A DNA stretch of 64,000 bases, taken from positions 496,001 to 560,000 of the forward strand of contig JAGVVL010000027.1 of the NCBI GenBank assembly GCA_018287875.1. The letters are read 5' to 3'. The position numbers and the translations under genes are program-made. The notes under the pieces are model-generated. The model ran no database searches. It was given only the letters and a program-made list of their open reading frames with translations, and was not told the origin of the DNA. Positions 1-9,629 of this stretch are shown piece after piece (position 1 is the stretch's first letter; each line of letters opens with the position of its first letter). Origin of the DNA: Nigrospora sphaerica. Taxonomy: Eukaryota > Ascomycota > Sordariomycetes > Amphisphaeriales > Apiosporaceae.

Positions 1-21
1 TTCCCTTAGCCTCGTCTCACT

Positions 22-1215
22 ATGGCACTCCGTCTATCATCGGTTCTGTCGTGGGCGATGTTTTCGCCCCTGGTCCTGGGACTTGCAACAGGCGATCGTT
101 TCTGGGGACAACCCTTTCCACGGGCCTCTCTGGCGCCAAACAATACGAATACTACTACTGTCACCAACGATGATATGCATACCCAGGCAGAGACGCCACG
201 GCTGCCGTACGACCCTAATACCAGCAAGTATTGCACTTACTGGTTCGATTACACCGACAGCCGTGTGACTTGCGACCAAATCCCTTCGCAGTGGGTAATC
301 ACCAAGGAGGAGTTTCTACGCTGGGTGAGGCGATCCGACCATTTTCCACCCGCAGGACAGCTGACTGCCTCACAGAACCCTTCGCTGACGCCGGAATGTG
401 GCAACTTCACATTTGGTCGAAGCTACTGCGTGGAGGTCACCGGAGAGCCACCCGTTGCCACCCCTTCGACCACTACGGCCGCACCCCCCCAAACCACCCA
501 GCCAGGAAACGGGATCCAAACGCCCCAGCCCATTCAGGATGGCATGGTCGATAACTGCGACGCCTTTTACCTCGTCCCCAGCGGCGCGGGCTGTGACGCC
601 ATCGCCCGCGCCCATGGCATCACGCCGGCGCAATTCCTGGCTTGGAACCCCATGGTCGGTGCCAGCTGCGGTGGTCTTTGGGCCAATGCCTACGTCTGCG
701 TGTCCGTTATCGGGCACACGCCGACGACGACAACAGCGGCGCCGCCCACGACGACGCCCACGACGACGACTAAGCCGTCCAACGGCATCGCGACGCCGAC
801 GCCAACGCAGCCCGACATCGTCGACAACTGCGATGCTTTCTACTTCGTCGCCGCCGGCGAGGGGTGCAGCGTCATCGCGCGCAAGAACGGCATCACGCTG
901 GACCAGTTCGTGGCCTGGAACCGGGGCGCCGGCGGCACGAGCTGTTCCGGGCTCTGGGCCAACGCCTATGCCTGCGTCTCCGTTGTGGGTCATACGCCCT
1001 CGCCGCCCAACAGCGTGCAGACGCCCACGCCCATCCAGAACGGCATGGTTAGCACGTGCAAGACGTTCCATTTCGTACTCGAGAACCAGACGTGCGCAGC
1101 CATTGCCGCCCAGTATAAGATCAGCGTGAGCGATTTCGTCAAATGGAACCCGGCCGTGGGAAGCAACTGTCAGGGCATGTGGGCCAAGACATATGCTTGT
1201 GTTGGTTTGCTGTGA
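22..1215 (+). CDS. Secreted multi-LysM domain protein
   Basis: A single-exon protein of 397 residues. Residues 1 to about 22 form a hydrophobic signal peptide (LSSVLSWAMFSPLVLGLA), so the product should be secreted. Three clear LysM modules lie at about 179-227, 270-321 and 346-395, each with the pattern C-x-x-F/Y...GxGC..IA...GI...F..WN...C..LWA.aY.CV. A more divergent cysteine-containing module sits at about 68-137. Thr/Pro-rich linkers at about 145-165 and 233-262 separate the modules, and the Pro-Thr repeats are probably O-glycosylated. LysM domains bind chitin and related N-acetylglucosamine polymers. Without a catalytic domain this looks like a LysM effector or cell-wall-binding protein that could shield hyphae or mask chitin fragments; that role is inferred from the family. 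The start was chosen because it is the first ATG and directly yields the signal peptide. Confidence 0.88.
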   Translation: MALRLSSVLSWAMFSPLVLGLATGDRFWGQPFPRASLAPNNTNTTTVTNDDMHTQAETPRLPYDPNTSKYCTYWFDYTDSRVTCDQIPSQWVITKEEFLRWVRRSDHFPPAGQLTASQNPSLTPECGNFTFGRSYCVEVTGEPPVATPSTTTAAPPQTTQPGNGIQTPQPIQDGMVDNCDAFYLVPSGAGCDAIARAHGITPAQFLAWNPMVGASCGGLWANAYVCVSVIGHTPTTTTAAPPTTTPTTTTKPSNGIATPTPTQPDIVDNCDAFYFVAAGEGCSVIARKNGITLDQFVAWNRGAGGTSCSGLWANAYACVSVVGHTPSPPNSVQTPTPIQNGMVSTCKTFHFVLENQTCAAIAAQYKISVSDFVKWNPAVGSNCQGMWAKTYACVGLL

Positions 1216-1483
1216 TGAGTGGTCCTTAGATGTTACCATGTCTTTGTTGAAGTTGATGGTGTCTTTGTTACATTTTATGAAATCCAGTTTGTAGACAGTA
1301 TAGTAGATTCTTTGCAGTCGATATGAAGATGCGTAAAAATTGTCATTAACCTCTTCGTATCGGAGCATCCTGGCTGTTACGGCATGGGTACATAGGTACA
1401 AGGGCGTGGGAACGCATGTACCATTTACACCACTGGCTGGCGAGATAAAGACGGGGGATAACACAGCCGTGCCATAATTTGCA

Positions 1484-4400
1484 TTAAGCTGCCAAGTGAC
1501 GACGAGCTCCCCATTGCTCGAGCAGTTTGGTGACCTCTCCATACCCCCCTGCAATATCGAGAGGCATCCTTTGATAGAGGTTCGCGATGTTAGGGTCGGC
1601 GCCATTCTCGAGGAGTATTCTGACGGTACTGACGTCACCTTGGCGAGATGCCCAATATACAGGTGTCCGACCACCTTGGTCCGTGGCGTTCACATCAGCC
1701 CCGTTTGCGACGAGCAGTTTCGTCACTTCTGGGTGGCAGTGCCTTGCCGCTATATGAAGGGGTGTCTCCGAAGTATTGCTCGAAGCCTCGGTATTAGCGC
1801 CGTGCTCGAGGAGTGTTCTCACCATTTCGACAGACCCGTTGAGAGATGCTGAATGAAGAGGTGCCCAGCCCATTCGATCCGTGGCCTCCACATTGGCCCC
1901 CTTCTCGGCAAGCAGTTGAACTATTTCTTGGTGGCGACGATTCACGGCCTGCATAAGAGCCGTCCAGTTGCCTTTCGACAAGGCCTCGATATTAGCGCCC
2001 TTCTCGAGGAGTAGTCGAACTAATCCGATATTCTCTTTCTTTTGGGAAGATGCCCAATGGAGAAGTGTTCCGTGGTTGCCGTACTCGGCGTTCACATCGG
2101 TGCCCTTTGCGACGAGAAATTCCACCACTTTGGCGTCTCCTGACCATAAGGCGAGGTCAAGAGGCGTTTCCCTTCTTGCCATAATGGCGTGTATGTCGGC
2201 ACCTGCTTCGATAAGCATCGCGGCATGTTCCGTGTGCCCTTTTATCAAAGCATGGTATAGAGGTGTCCACCCGCTGGGATCTTGGGCATCGACATGAGCA
2301 CCCCGGTCAATAAGTAGTCTTGCCATTTCAATGTTTCCCACATCCGAAGCGAGATGAATTGGCGCCACTCCACTACTGTTGGTGGCATCTGGACTAGCGC
2401 CTTGGTCGAGCAGTAACTGGGCTGTTTCGATGTGCCAACCGCGGACGGCGTAATGAAGAGGCATAAAACCCTGTAGATCTGAGATCATCGGTTCCGCGCC
2501 TTTTTCGAGGAGGATTTTGGCCATCTTGCTGTGACCTTCTCTCGAGGCATAGAAAAGAGGTGTCATACCGTCGCTATCCACAGGGTCTAGGCCGGCGCCT
2601 CGATTGACGAGGAGCTCAGCCATTTCGGTTGTATTTTTCTCCGCAGCGTGATGGAGGGGTGTGAGGTTTGAGTTGAGGGTGCCGCTGATAATACCGTTGG
2701 TGCTGTTGACATCGCCCCCTCTGTCAATGAGTATGGAAGCTAACTCAACGTGTTCTCCCCCTGCAACGTAGAATAAAGGCAAGAAGCCCTTTCCGTCTCT
2801 CAAGCGAACATCAATGACTTCTGTGGCACATAAAATTTTGAGCAGTTCCTGGCCTTCAGACCCGACAACGTAGGAAAGCACGCTTTGCTTCCTAGAGAAC
2901 CGGAAGTCTCTTCCGAAGAGATTGAACCACTTTTTGCTCGGAGAGAACGGCATGTCAGGAATTGAAAGCAAAGGATCCGGCACCCGCCTTCCGCTTTGGC
3001 GTTCAATTAGCGCTTGTACGGCGTTTGTACACTTCAAAGCAAGTGCAGCGAAAAGCGGTGTTCCGTATCTCTCCTCTTCCACCTGAAAACAGGAGCGGTC
3101 TTCTTGTTCAATGCTGATGAGTGCGCCAAAGTCGCCATGGGATAAGACGTAGAGAAGGCTGACGTCCGACGTGAACCAACGCACGTGGTGTTGCTCGAAG
3201 ATGTTGTAACACTTGACCCATGCAGCGAGAGGAAATGCGGCGAGAAAGTCGGTTTGGCTGCATGTGCCATGCTGGGCTTTGTCGGCATGGTACAGGACGC
3301 CTTGGATGGCATACTCCAAGAACGGATATCTTCGGTCAACGTCGGTTCGGCGGTCTTGATTTCCTTCTTTCCGGGGTCGCTTCGGTACCTCGAGTGCTGC
3401 AATAGCACGAGAAATGTGTCCACATGTTATATATGCGAAGCAAGCTCGCTTCAGTGTGTCGTGGCTTTGCCCTTCGAGATGCGCGCTGTCACCTTGCCAA
3501 ATCGCTTGAAGGCCGTTGTCCTTCAACAGGAAGTCTCGTACCGACTCGTGGATGAACTGGATCGTAGGAAGTTTCGATTTTGTGGATTCTGCCAGCCCCT
3601 TGGACTTGTCGAGAATGAACTTTGCGATGTCGTGATCGGTGATATCCTCGGTATGACAGTCGGCCAGGCTCTCGGGCTCGACCCCTGCCAATACTGCGAA
3701 GTACAGTTGTCTCGGGGAAAGTGGCCGCGTCGCGAAGAGCACCCACTGAATACAAAGTAGGAGCCCGTTTGCATTGCGAGTATCGCGGGTAAGTATGTCA
3801 CGAAAAAGCGCATGTAGGTCTCCAGGAATTTGACGAAGTCGATTGCGAAGCAAGTGCTTCTGGCCGGTATCGCATTCTTTGTTGAGGATGTCCACCACAA
3901 GAACAACCCACATGAATACGCCCGATGCTTTCTCTTGCAGGTCGGAACGGATCTGCTCCGAAAGCTTGCCGCCCCCAATCTGCAAGGCACTGTCGAGATA
4001 CTTTGCAATGTCGCCGTGATGCTCGTCCTTGTCTTCGAGAACGATGCTGCGTCCTTTCGGGACGGTGATGTGAGGATAATGCCTGCTTGCAAAGCAAACA
4101 CGGAATCGGCTTTTGGTGTCACTGAGTTCGCTCAGAAAACGAATCATGTCCCGGACCTCCTGTTCCTGGCACTCATCCAAGGCATCAATGAAGCAGACAA
4201 GCGACGTTTCGTCAAGGCCGTCGAGAGCTTCCTCGAATAGCTCTTTGAGGAGCTCGACATTCCATTGCGGCTGGCCGTTGCGGAATCGATCGAGAATTCT
4301 CTGAAGGCTCGGGCGCAGTCGGAGCAGTTGTACCAGCAGCGATTGATACAGCCCAAGAGTCGACTTTTCCATGTCTTCGCCTCGGGCGTTGAAAAAGAAG

Positions 4401-5038
4401 GATATGATGATCCCCTCGGATCTTGCCCGATGAGTCTGCTTGAGCAAGAACTTCATGAGGGTAGATTTACCAGCACCGGGTTTTCCTTTAATCCACAGGA
4501 AGCTCGCCTGGGACTGTGTACTGTCATCTCTGGACCATTGCAGGTATTCGGGGTCTCTGAGGAACCATCGGCAGGTCTTGGCGTGTGCTTGCTTGATGCT
4601 CATTTGGCGGGTATCCATCTGAGGAAATTGTAACGAATCCAAAAGCACCCGTCGACGTTCCACAAGTCCATTATGATCCCCATGGCTCTGAGCGACAGGG
4701 CCATAGTGGTTGTTGTTGATGTTGATGTCTCGAGCAACGCCGATCTGGCCATCGGTGTTCTGGATACCTTGGCCGGTAAACCAGTTCCGTGCCCCATGGT
4801 AGCGCTGATCGGAGTCCCCGGGGGCGTAGGCCTGGCTTCCGCTGCTTGACCCGGCATTGTCAAGTCTTTGTCGTTTCGGCGCCGGCTCCGACTCGTCTTG
4901 TCCGCGCATGAGCCCGCAAGGTTTCGTGGGCCGCAGGTCTCTCAAAATAGTAGGGGTAAAGAGCCCCAAGTTACGAGTCAAAGGCGGTTCCGCGGTAATT
5001 GGGTTGAGGCGTCGTCCTCGATCGCGCAACACAGACAC
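1484..5038 (-). CDS. NACHT-ankyrin NOD-like receptor with N-terminal short glycine/asparagine motif
   Basis: An open frame of 1184 residues without introns. A short motif at about residues 85-112 (F-T-GQGIQN...G-I-G-V-A-R-D-I-N-I-N-N-N) precedes a NACHT-type NTPase with Walker A GKPGAGKST (about 185-193) and Walker B LVCFIDALDEC (about 280-290). About 13 ankyrin repeats fill residues 755-1175 (for example the pattern TPLHHAAEKN...LLVNRGA). This is a STAND/NLR: ligand recognition by the repeats drives nucleotide-dependent oligomerisation. There is no N-terminal effector domain, only the short motif. The same motif ends the divergent PNP-like protein at 6047, so this protein is likely the sensor half of a pair. 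An in-frame ATG at 4909 (M-R-G-Q-D-E-S) gives a more typical fungal NLR start than the ATG at 5038, so the first 43 residues may not be translated. Confidence 0.9.
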   Translation of the reverse strand: MSVLRDRGRRLNPITAEPPLTRNLGLFTPTILRDLRPTKPCGLMRGQDESEPAPKRQRLDNAGSSSGSQAYAPGDSDQRYHGARNWFTGQGIQNTDGQIGVARDININNNHYGPVAQSHGDHNGLVERRRVLLDSLQFPQMDTRQMSIKQAHAKTCRWFLRDPEYLQWSRDDSTQSQASFLWIKGKPGAGKSTLMKFLLKQTHRARSEGIIISFFFNARGEDMEKSTLGLYQSLLVQLLRLRPSLQRILDRFRNGQPQWNVELLKELFEEALDGLDETSLVCFIDALDECQEQEVRDMIRFLSELSDTKSRFRVCFASRHYPHITVPKGRSIVLEDKDEHHGDIAKYLDSALQIGGGKLSEQIRSDLQEKASGVFMWVVLVVDILNKECDTGQKHLLRNRLRQIPGDLHALFRDILTRDTRNANGLLLCIQWVLFATRPLSPRQLYFAVLAGVEPESLADCHTEDITDHDIAKFILDKSKGLAESTKSKLPTIQFIHESVRDFLLKDNGLQAIWQGDSAHLEGQSHDTLKRACFAYITCGHISRAIAALEVPKRPRKEGNQDRRTDVDRRYPFLEYAIQGVLYHADKAQHGTCSQTDFLAAFPLAAWVKCYNIFEQHHVRWFTSDVSLLYVLSHGDFGALISIEQEDRSCFQVEEERYGTPLFAALALKCTNAVQALIERQSGRRVPDPLLSIPDMPFSPSKKWFNLFGRDFRFSRKQSVLSYVVGSEGQELLKILCATEVIDVRLRDGKGFLPLFYVAGGEHVELASILIDRGGDVNSTNGIISGTLNSNLTPLHHAAEKNTTEMAELLVNRGAGLDPVDSDGMTPLFYASREGHSKMAKILLEKGAEPMISDLQGFMPLHYAVRGWHIETAQLLLDQGASPDATNSSGVAPIHLASDVGNIEMARLLIDRGAHVDAQDPSGWTPLYHALIKGHTEHAAMLIEAGADIHAIMARRETPLDLALWSGDAKVVEFLVAKGTDVNAEYGNHGTLLHWASSQKKENIGLVRLLLEKGANIEALSKGNWTALMQAVNRRHQEIVQLLAEKGANVEATDRMGWAPLHSASLNGSVEMVRTLLEHGANTEASSNTSETPLHIAARHCHPEVTKLLVANGADVNATDQGGRTPVYWASRQGDVSTVRILLENGADPNIANLYQRMPLDIAGGYGEVTKLLEQWGARRHLAA

Positions 5039-6046
5039 GGTGTGATGAGACAGTGCGGAGAGGGTTCGAGCAGGCGCATAAGTCGGTAACAGTGCGATGG
5101 CGATATACAGCCCCAGCGGTCAGTGATGGTTTGGAGCGAAGGAATTTATCGCGGGTTTCGTGTTTCCGACAAGACGAGGCTTCGTGCTGACGCTCTCAAC
5201 GGGAAGGAGGGGTCGAACGACAGGGGGTTGCAGCCACTCACGTGGAGTCAGTTGGCGCATCGTTGCCAAGGGGAGGCCTCCGTGGAGGCTTTCTTAAGCA
5301 CCCAGACCACATTTTCCATTTCGCTATAGATACGATGCACTGAGAATTCGCGGTGCTTCTCGCGGCTCGCTGTTGGAAATGGATTATCTCTATGTGAATC
5401 TGCTGAAATAGCAAGCATGCGGATACCTTCTAAACAGGCTTCCTTACCAAGTAAGGCTGGCACTAGATCAACGATCCGTTTATGTGGAACGATCCGAAAT
5501 CCCTTTTGTGTCTCCACCTGATGATAGAGAGAATCCATTTCTATCCAGTAACCAGACGGATCTGATGCGCAACGGGTCGGTAGGTAGGGGTTTAATGGAC
5601 AGGAAAGGGTCAAGAGAAACACGGCTGCATAGGCCGTTGGCTAATCCCAAGATGGGCGCCACACCCGCTTTGAACGGGCGCGCTTACTGTTTGCTTGTCA
5701 TCTGCCACGACTCGGCTTGAAAACCAGTTCCCCGACCTCACCCAGCATGTAGCCAAGGCCGTTTCCCCAGACGCAGTATCAAGGCCGGGCGGGCAACAGC
5801 ACCCCTCGTCTACGCGGGACGGCAGGCTGAGCTGTTTACAAGCCAATCAATGCACAGCCATGCCTGTAGGCTACTGTGCATTGCCTCGTTCACACAGCCT
5901 TCACAACGAATGTCTTTGGCTTCCCAACTTCATCCATGCTTCGCGCCAGCATTTACTGAACTTGATGCCATACCGTACCCGGTCGCATTCACCGCCGAGA
6001 CGTGAACTCTTCCCCAGTACCACGACAGTAGCATCACGCTCTCAAG
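5039..6046. promoter_or_regulatory. Divergent intergenic region between NLR and PNP partner
   Basis: About 1 kb separates the divergent starts of the NACHT-ankyrin receptor and the PNP-like protein. I see no convincing gene in it. It must hold both promoters, so the two genes could be co-regulated. I could not identify a specific operator. Confidence 0.45.
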
Positions 6047-7147
6047 ATGACGGACCATGAGGCTTACACAGTCGCCGTCGTCTGTGCCATTGGCTACGAG
6101 ATGAGCGCCGTCCGCTACATGCTCGACAAGGAGCACCCGCGCCTCCCCATCAAGGACGGGGACTCCAACATGTATGTCCTCGGCGAACTCTGCGGTCACA
6201 ACGTCGCCCTCGCCTGCCTACCGGGCAATCAGGGCAAGGGTGCGGCGGCCATCGTCGCGACGAACATGGCCCGCTCGTTCCCCAACATCAAGTGGCGCTT
6301 CCTCGTCGGCATTGGCGGCGGGGTTCCGAGCAGCAAGCACGATATCCGCCTGGGCGACGTGGTCGTGAGCATGCCCGAAGGCCCCTACGGCGGTGTCGTC
6401 CAGTACGACCTGGGGAAAGACAAGGACGACGGCTTCCAGCTCAAGGGCTTTTTGTCCGCTCCGCCTGCGCTGTTGAGGAGTGCGGTCGAGCGGATGAAGT
6501 CGGATCACTTTCTCGAAGACAGCAAGGTCGAAGAGTACATTGCGGCCCTGTTGAACAGAGGTCGTCGCCTGGGCGTCTATGCCAGGCCGCCCGCCGACAC
6601 CGATGTCCTATTCGACGTAGACTACCATCATGGCCCAGCCCTCTCGACGTGCCAGGAATGCGACAAGACGAGGGCTAGGCCACGACCTGCCCGGTTTTCT
6701 CCCCATCCAGAAATCCACTACGGTCTCATCGCCTCCGGTGACCGAGTCATCAAGAGCGCCGCGAGCAGGGACAGGGAGGTCCGACAATTGGGTGACGTCC
6801 TCTGTTTCGAAATGGAGGCTGCCGGCTTGATGACGGAGTTCTCGTGCATTGTGATTCGCGGCATCTCGGACTATGCCGACTCCCACAAGAACGACTGCTG
6901 GAACTACTACGCTGCTGCCGCAGCTGCTGCTTGCGCCAAGGAGCTGCTATCCTACATCGATCCCGAGAAGATCGGTACAGACAAGCCTCCATCGGCTGAA
7001 GCCGCCAATGTGCAGAGCCCGCTCGGGCACTCTTCCGGTTTCCACGGCCAGGGGATACAGAACGTCGGTTCGGGAGCTATTTCCGTTGGCAGGGACATGA
7101 ACATGAGCCTGCATAGACCGACCGGTGGTTCCAGAGGCGGCTGGTGA
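6047..7147 (+). CDS. Stand-alone PNP_UDP-type nucleosidase domain protein with C-terminal amyloid-like motif
   Basis: A single-exon protein of 366 residues. Residues 5 to about 300 form a purine nucleoside phosphorylase/5'-methylthioadenosine nucleosidase-like fold: YTVAVVCAIGYEMSAVR at the N-terminus, GIGGGV, HYGLIASGD, CFEMEAAGL (substrate-binding F-E-M-E) and IRGISDYADSHK with the catalytic-type Asp. In fungi this domain is a common N-terminal effector of NLRs. Here it stands alone and is followed at about 334-353 by G-Q-G-I-Q-N-x-G-S-G-x-I-S-V-G-R-D-M-N-M. The divergent NACHT-ankyrin receptor carries a very similar motif near its N-terminus. The simplest reading is an effector enzyme, perhaps a nucleosidase, recruited or switched on by that receptor. 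Enzymatic activity and substrate are inferred from the family. Confidence 0.87.
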   Translation: MTDHEAYTVAVVCAIGYEMSAVRYMLDKEHPRLPIKDGDSNMYVLGELCGHNVALACLPGNQGKGAAAIVATNMARSFPNIKWRFLVGIGGGVPSSKHDIRLGDVVVSMPEGPYGGVVQYDLGKDKDDGFQLKGFLSAPPALLRSAVERMKSDHFLEDSKVEEYIAALLNRGRRLGVYARPPADTDVLFDVDYHHGPALSTCQECDKTRARPRPARFSPHPEIHYGLIASGDRVIKSAASRDREVRQLGDVLCFEMEAAGLMTEFSCIVIRGISDYADSHKNDCWNYYAAAAAAACAKELLSYIDPEKIGTDKPPSAEAANVQSPLGHSSGFHGQGIQNVGSGAISVGRDMNMSLHRPTGGSRGGW

Positions 7148-8079
7148 TGCAATGTCGCATGGTGTATCTTTGCTGATATCGTATCACCCCCCAAGATCTC
7201 CATTCCGTACCAGAGACCTTCTGCTTCGAGCGCTATCGAATGTTGTGATTCATCGATGCATCTTCACGGACAAGGTTGATCCCCTCTTCACTTGCCGCTG
7301 TTTAGGTTCCTGGGCCCAGTGGCCGTCACCGCTTCTTCCTTTTGGACGGAACGGCAATCACGCATATTCCTTGCAGTCAATCTGGGCACATGTGTGCTTC
7401 ATGAAACGACGGGACTGGGTTCACGCGCGGCCCGTCGCCGCTGCTACTTCTGCAGTTGTGTCCGCTCGTCACGACCCATTGGGTGCGGACTCACAAAACC
7501 CAGCGCAAGCTTCCCCATTCCCCATGTCCCATTCTCATCGCGATCCGGTATGGATGCACGTCGCCACGAACGCTTGGAACCCAGATCCTTCTTCGTGTGC
7601 AGCGCAAAATTGTCCCTCGAGCACAATTTCCACGTACGTCGTGATTCCCGACTTCTCAACCCGATCAAAGGACATGGGGCTTTCGCCTTTCCCCACGTGC
7701 GCCCCATCTCCAAGACCTGCGCCGGCAAACGCCCCTCATTCCCGGCTCCATACAGCAAGCTTATCACGAAGGGCGCGCCAAGCGACCATGCGACGAAGCC
7801 GACACCGGTCACCTCCTCGGGGGATCCATGTGAAATGCGATGACTGGCCGCGCCCGAAACGAAGCGCCAGGTGGAGTCGGTTCCCCGCGAACGCGTCCCT
7901 TGGTTTTGTCGTCGGAGATGCTCCCGCATTGGAGTCGAGCTTCATTGACCGCCAGCAATTAGTCAGTCCGTTCCGGGAGCGCGCCGGTGTCGGGCCGCCC
8001 CCCCACGCAACTTCCCGTGCTTGGCGACCCCGTGATCCAGGTACTTAAAGAGCCGTCATCGGTTTCGCCAGCGGGTGCC
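7148..8079. other. Intergenic, no gene seen
   Basis: This stretch lies between the PNP-like gene and the MFS gene. Open frames exist on both strands, but none has recognisable domains or exon signals. It presumably holds the PNP 3' UTR and the MFS promoter. Confidence 0.4.
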
Positions 8080-9481
8080 ATGTCAAAACATATCGTGATC
8101 CCGCGCTGCCAGACACCATTCATCATGTCCGTCGAGCTACGCCAGCCGGGCGAGGAGGGCGTCTTACGCCACATGGATGACACCAACGAGGACGACACAA
8201 GGCAGCTCCTGCCGCCCGTCGATACTGGCCCTGCGGCATGGAAATATCTGTTCGGCAGTTTTGTCATCGAAGCTGTTCTCTGGGGTGCGTACCGAGCCTA
8301 CCGAGCGCTCACCCGCTGTCCGGCCTCCTCCCGTGCTGATTGATGCCGCCGCAGGCTTCCCCCTCACCTTTGGCGTCTTCCAAGACTACTATTCGAAACA
8401 GCCGCAGTTTGAGAACAAAGACGACATCCCCATCATTGGTGCCGTCTCCACCAGTGTCTACTTCCTCGGCGCCCCGGTGCTAAGCCCCTTGATGAAGCGA
8501 TTTCAGCGGTGGCAGCGCCACCTGGTCGTTGCGGGCTGTGTGACATGCGCCCTGGCGGTGCTGGCCGCCTCCTTCGCCAACTCGGTCAATGGCCTCATCG
8601 CCACGCAGGGTGTCATGTACGGCATCGGCTTCGCCATGCTGTACTTCCCCGTCCTGCGCATGCTGGACGAGTGGTTCGTGCGCCGCCGAGGCCTGGCCTA
8701 CGGTCTGCTGTATGGCGGCGGCGGGCTTTGCGGCGCGGGCTTGCCGTTTCTGCTCGAGGCCCTGCTGTCGCGGTACGGGTATCGTACTACGCTGCGTGCC
8801 GTTTGCGTGGCCCAGTGCATCCTGGTCGCCCCCATCCTTCCGCTGATCCGCGCCCGCCTCCCTACGCCCAGCAACAGCAGGCTGGCCGCCATCGACTGGA
8901 GCTTCTTCCGGCAGCCCCTCTTCTGGTGCTTCGCTCTGTCCAACTTGCTACAGGGTCTGGGCTACTACATCCCGTCCCTTTTCCTGCCGACCTTCGCCTC
9001 GGACATGGGACTCTCGGGGCTTATGGGGGCGCTGCTGCTAGCCGCGCACAACCTGGCGACCGTCATGGGCCAGGTCAGCTTCGGCTACCTCTCGGACCGC
9101 GTCGAGAACGTTCTCATCCTCGTTTTCTTGTCCTCCTTCATCTCCTCCGTGGCCGCCTTCGTGATCTGGGGGCTGGCGCACTCCCTCGGGCCCCTCGTAG
9201 CCTTCGCTCTTGTCTACGGCTGGTGCGCAGGCGCCTTTCCTGTCTTCTGGCAGAAGTTCGGCTCGACCCTGTCGCACGATCCTCAGCCCGTCCTGAGCCT
9301 CATGGCCTTCGGTAAGGGCGTCGGCAACATCGTCATCGCTCCCATCGCCGCCGCCCTGACGACGCAGCCCGTTAGCCTCGGCTACGGCTTGGGTAAGTTC
9401 CAGGCCCTCATCGTGTTCCTCGGCGTCTCCATGTTCTGTTCTTCGTTGGGTATCCTGGGCTACCCGCTGAAGCGGCGTTGA
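8080..9481 (+). CDS. Major facilitator superfamily transporter, monocarboxylate-carrier-like
   Basis: Two exons: from 8080 (or the in-frame ATG at 8125) to 8284, then 8355-9481. The 70 bp intron starts GTGCGT, ends CAG, and has a CTGAT branch site just upstream. Splicing restores W-G-F-P-L-T-F-G-V-F-Q-D-Y-Y, the first membrane helix typical of fungal MCT-like carriers. The product is 428-443 residues with a hydrophilic N-terminus and about 12 hydrophobic segments, including the MFS-type loop in GQVSFGYLSDRVEN. It probably moves a small organic solute across the plasma membrane; the substrate cannot be deduced. The protein ends ...SLGILGYPLKRR. Confidence 0.85.
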
Positions 9482-9629
9482 AGTTCCCTTGGAAAGGGCA
9501 CGAGATTGTGAGGTAACGTCTCGTACGGCCCGTTGCCATTTTGTCATGCGAGCACCAAAGGCTTCACCAGGCAGCACTGGACGGCCCAGCAGCGTCTCAA
9601 CAGTACATATAAATGTTATTAGCTATTAA

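Noticed and set aside
370..1674. A 434-codon minus-strand frame
   Set aside because: Overlaps the LysM gene antisense and runs into the 3' end of the NLR; it has no domain and an Arg-rich shadow composition.
7125..8048. A 307-codon plus-strand frame between the PNP and MFS genes
   Set aside because: Low-complexity Ser/Pro/Arg text with no domain. It begins inside the PNP gene and is probably chance.
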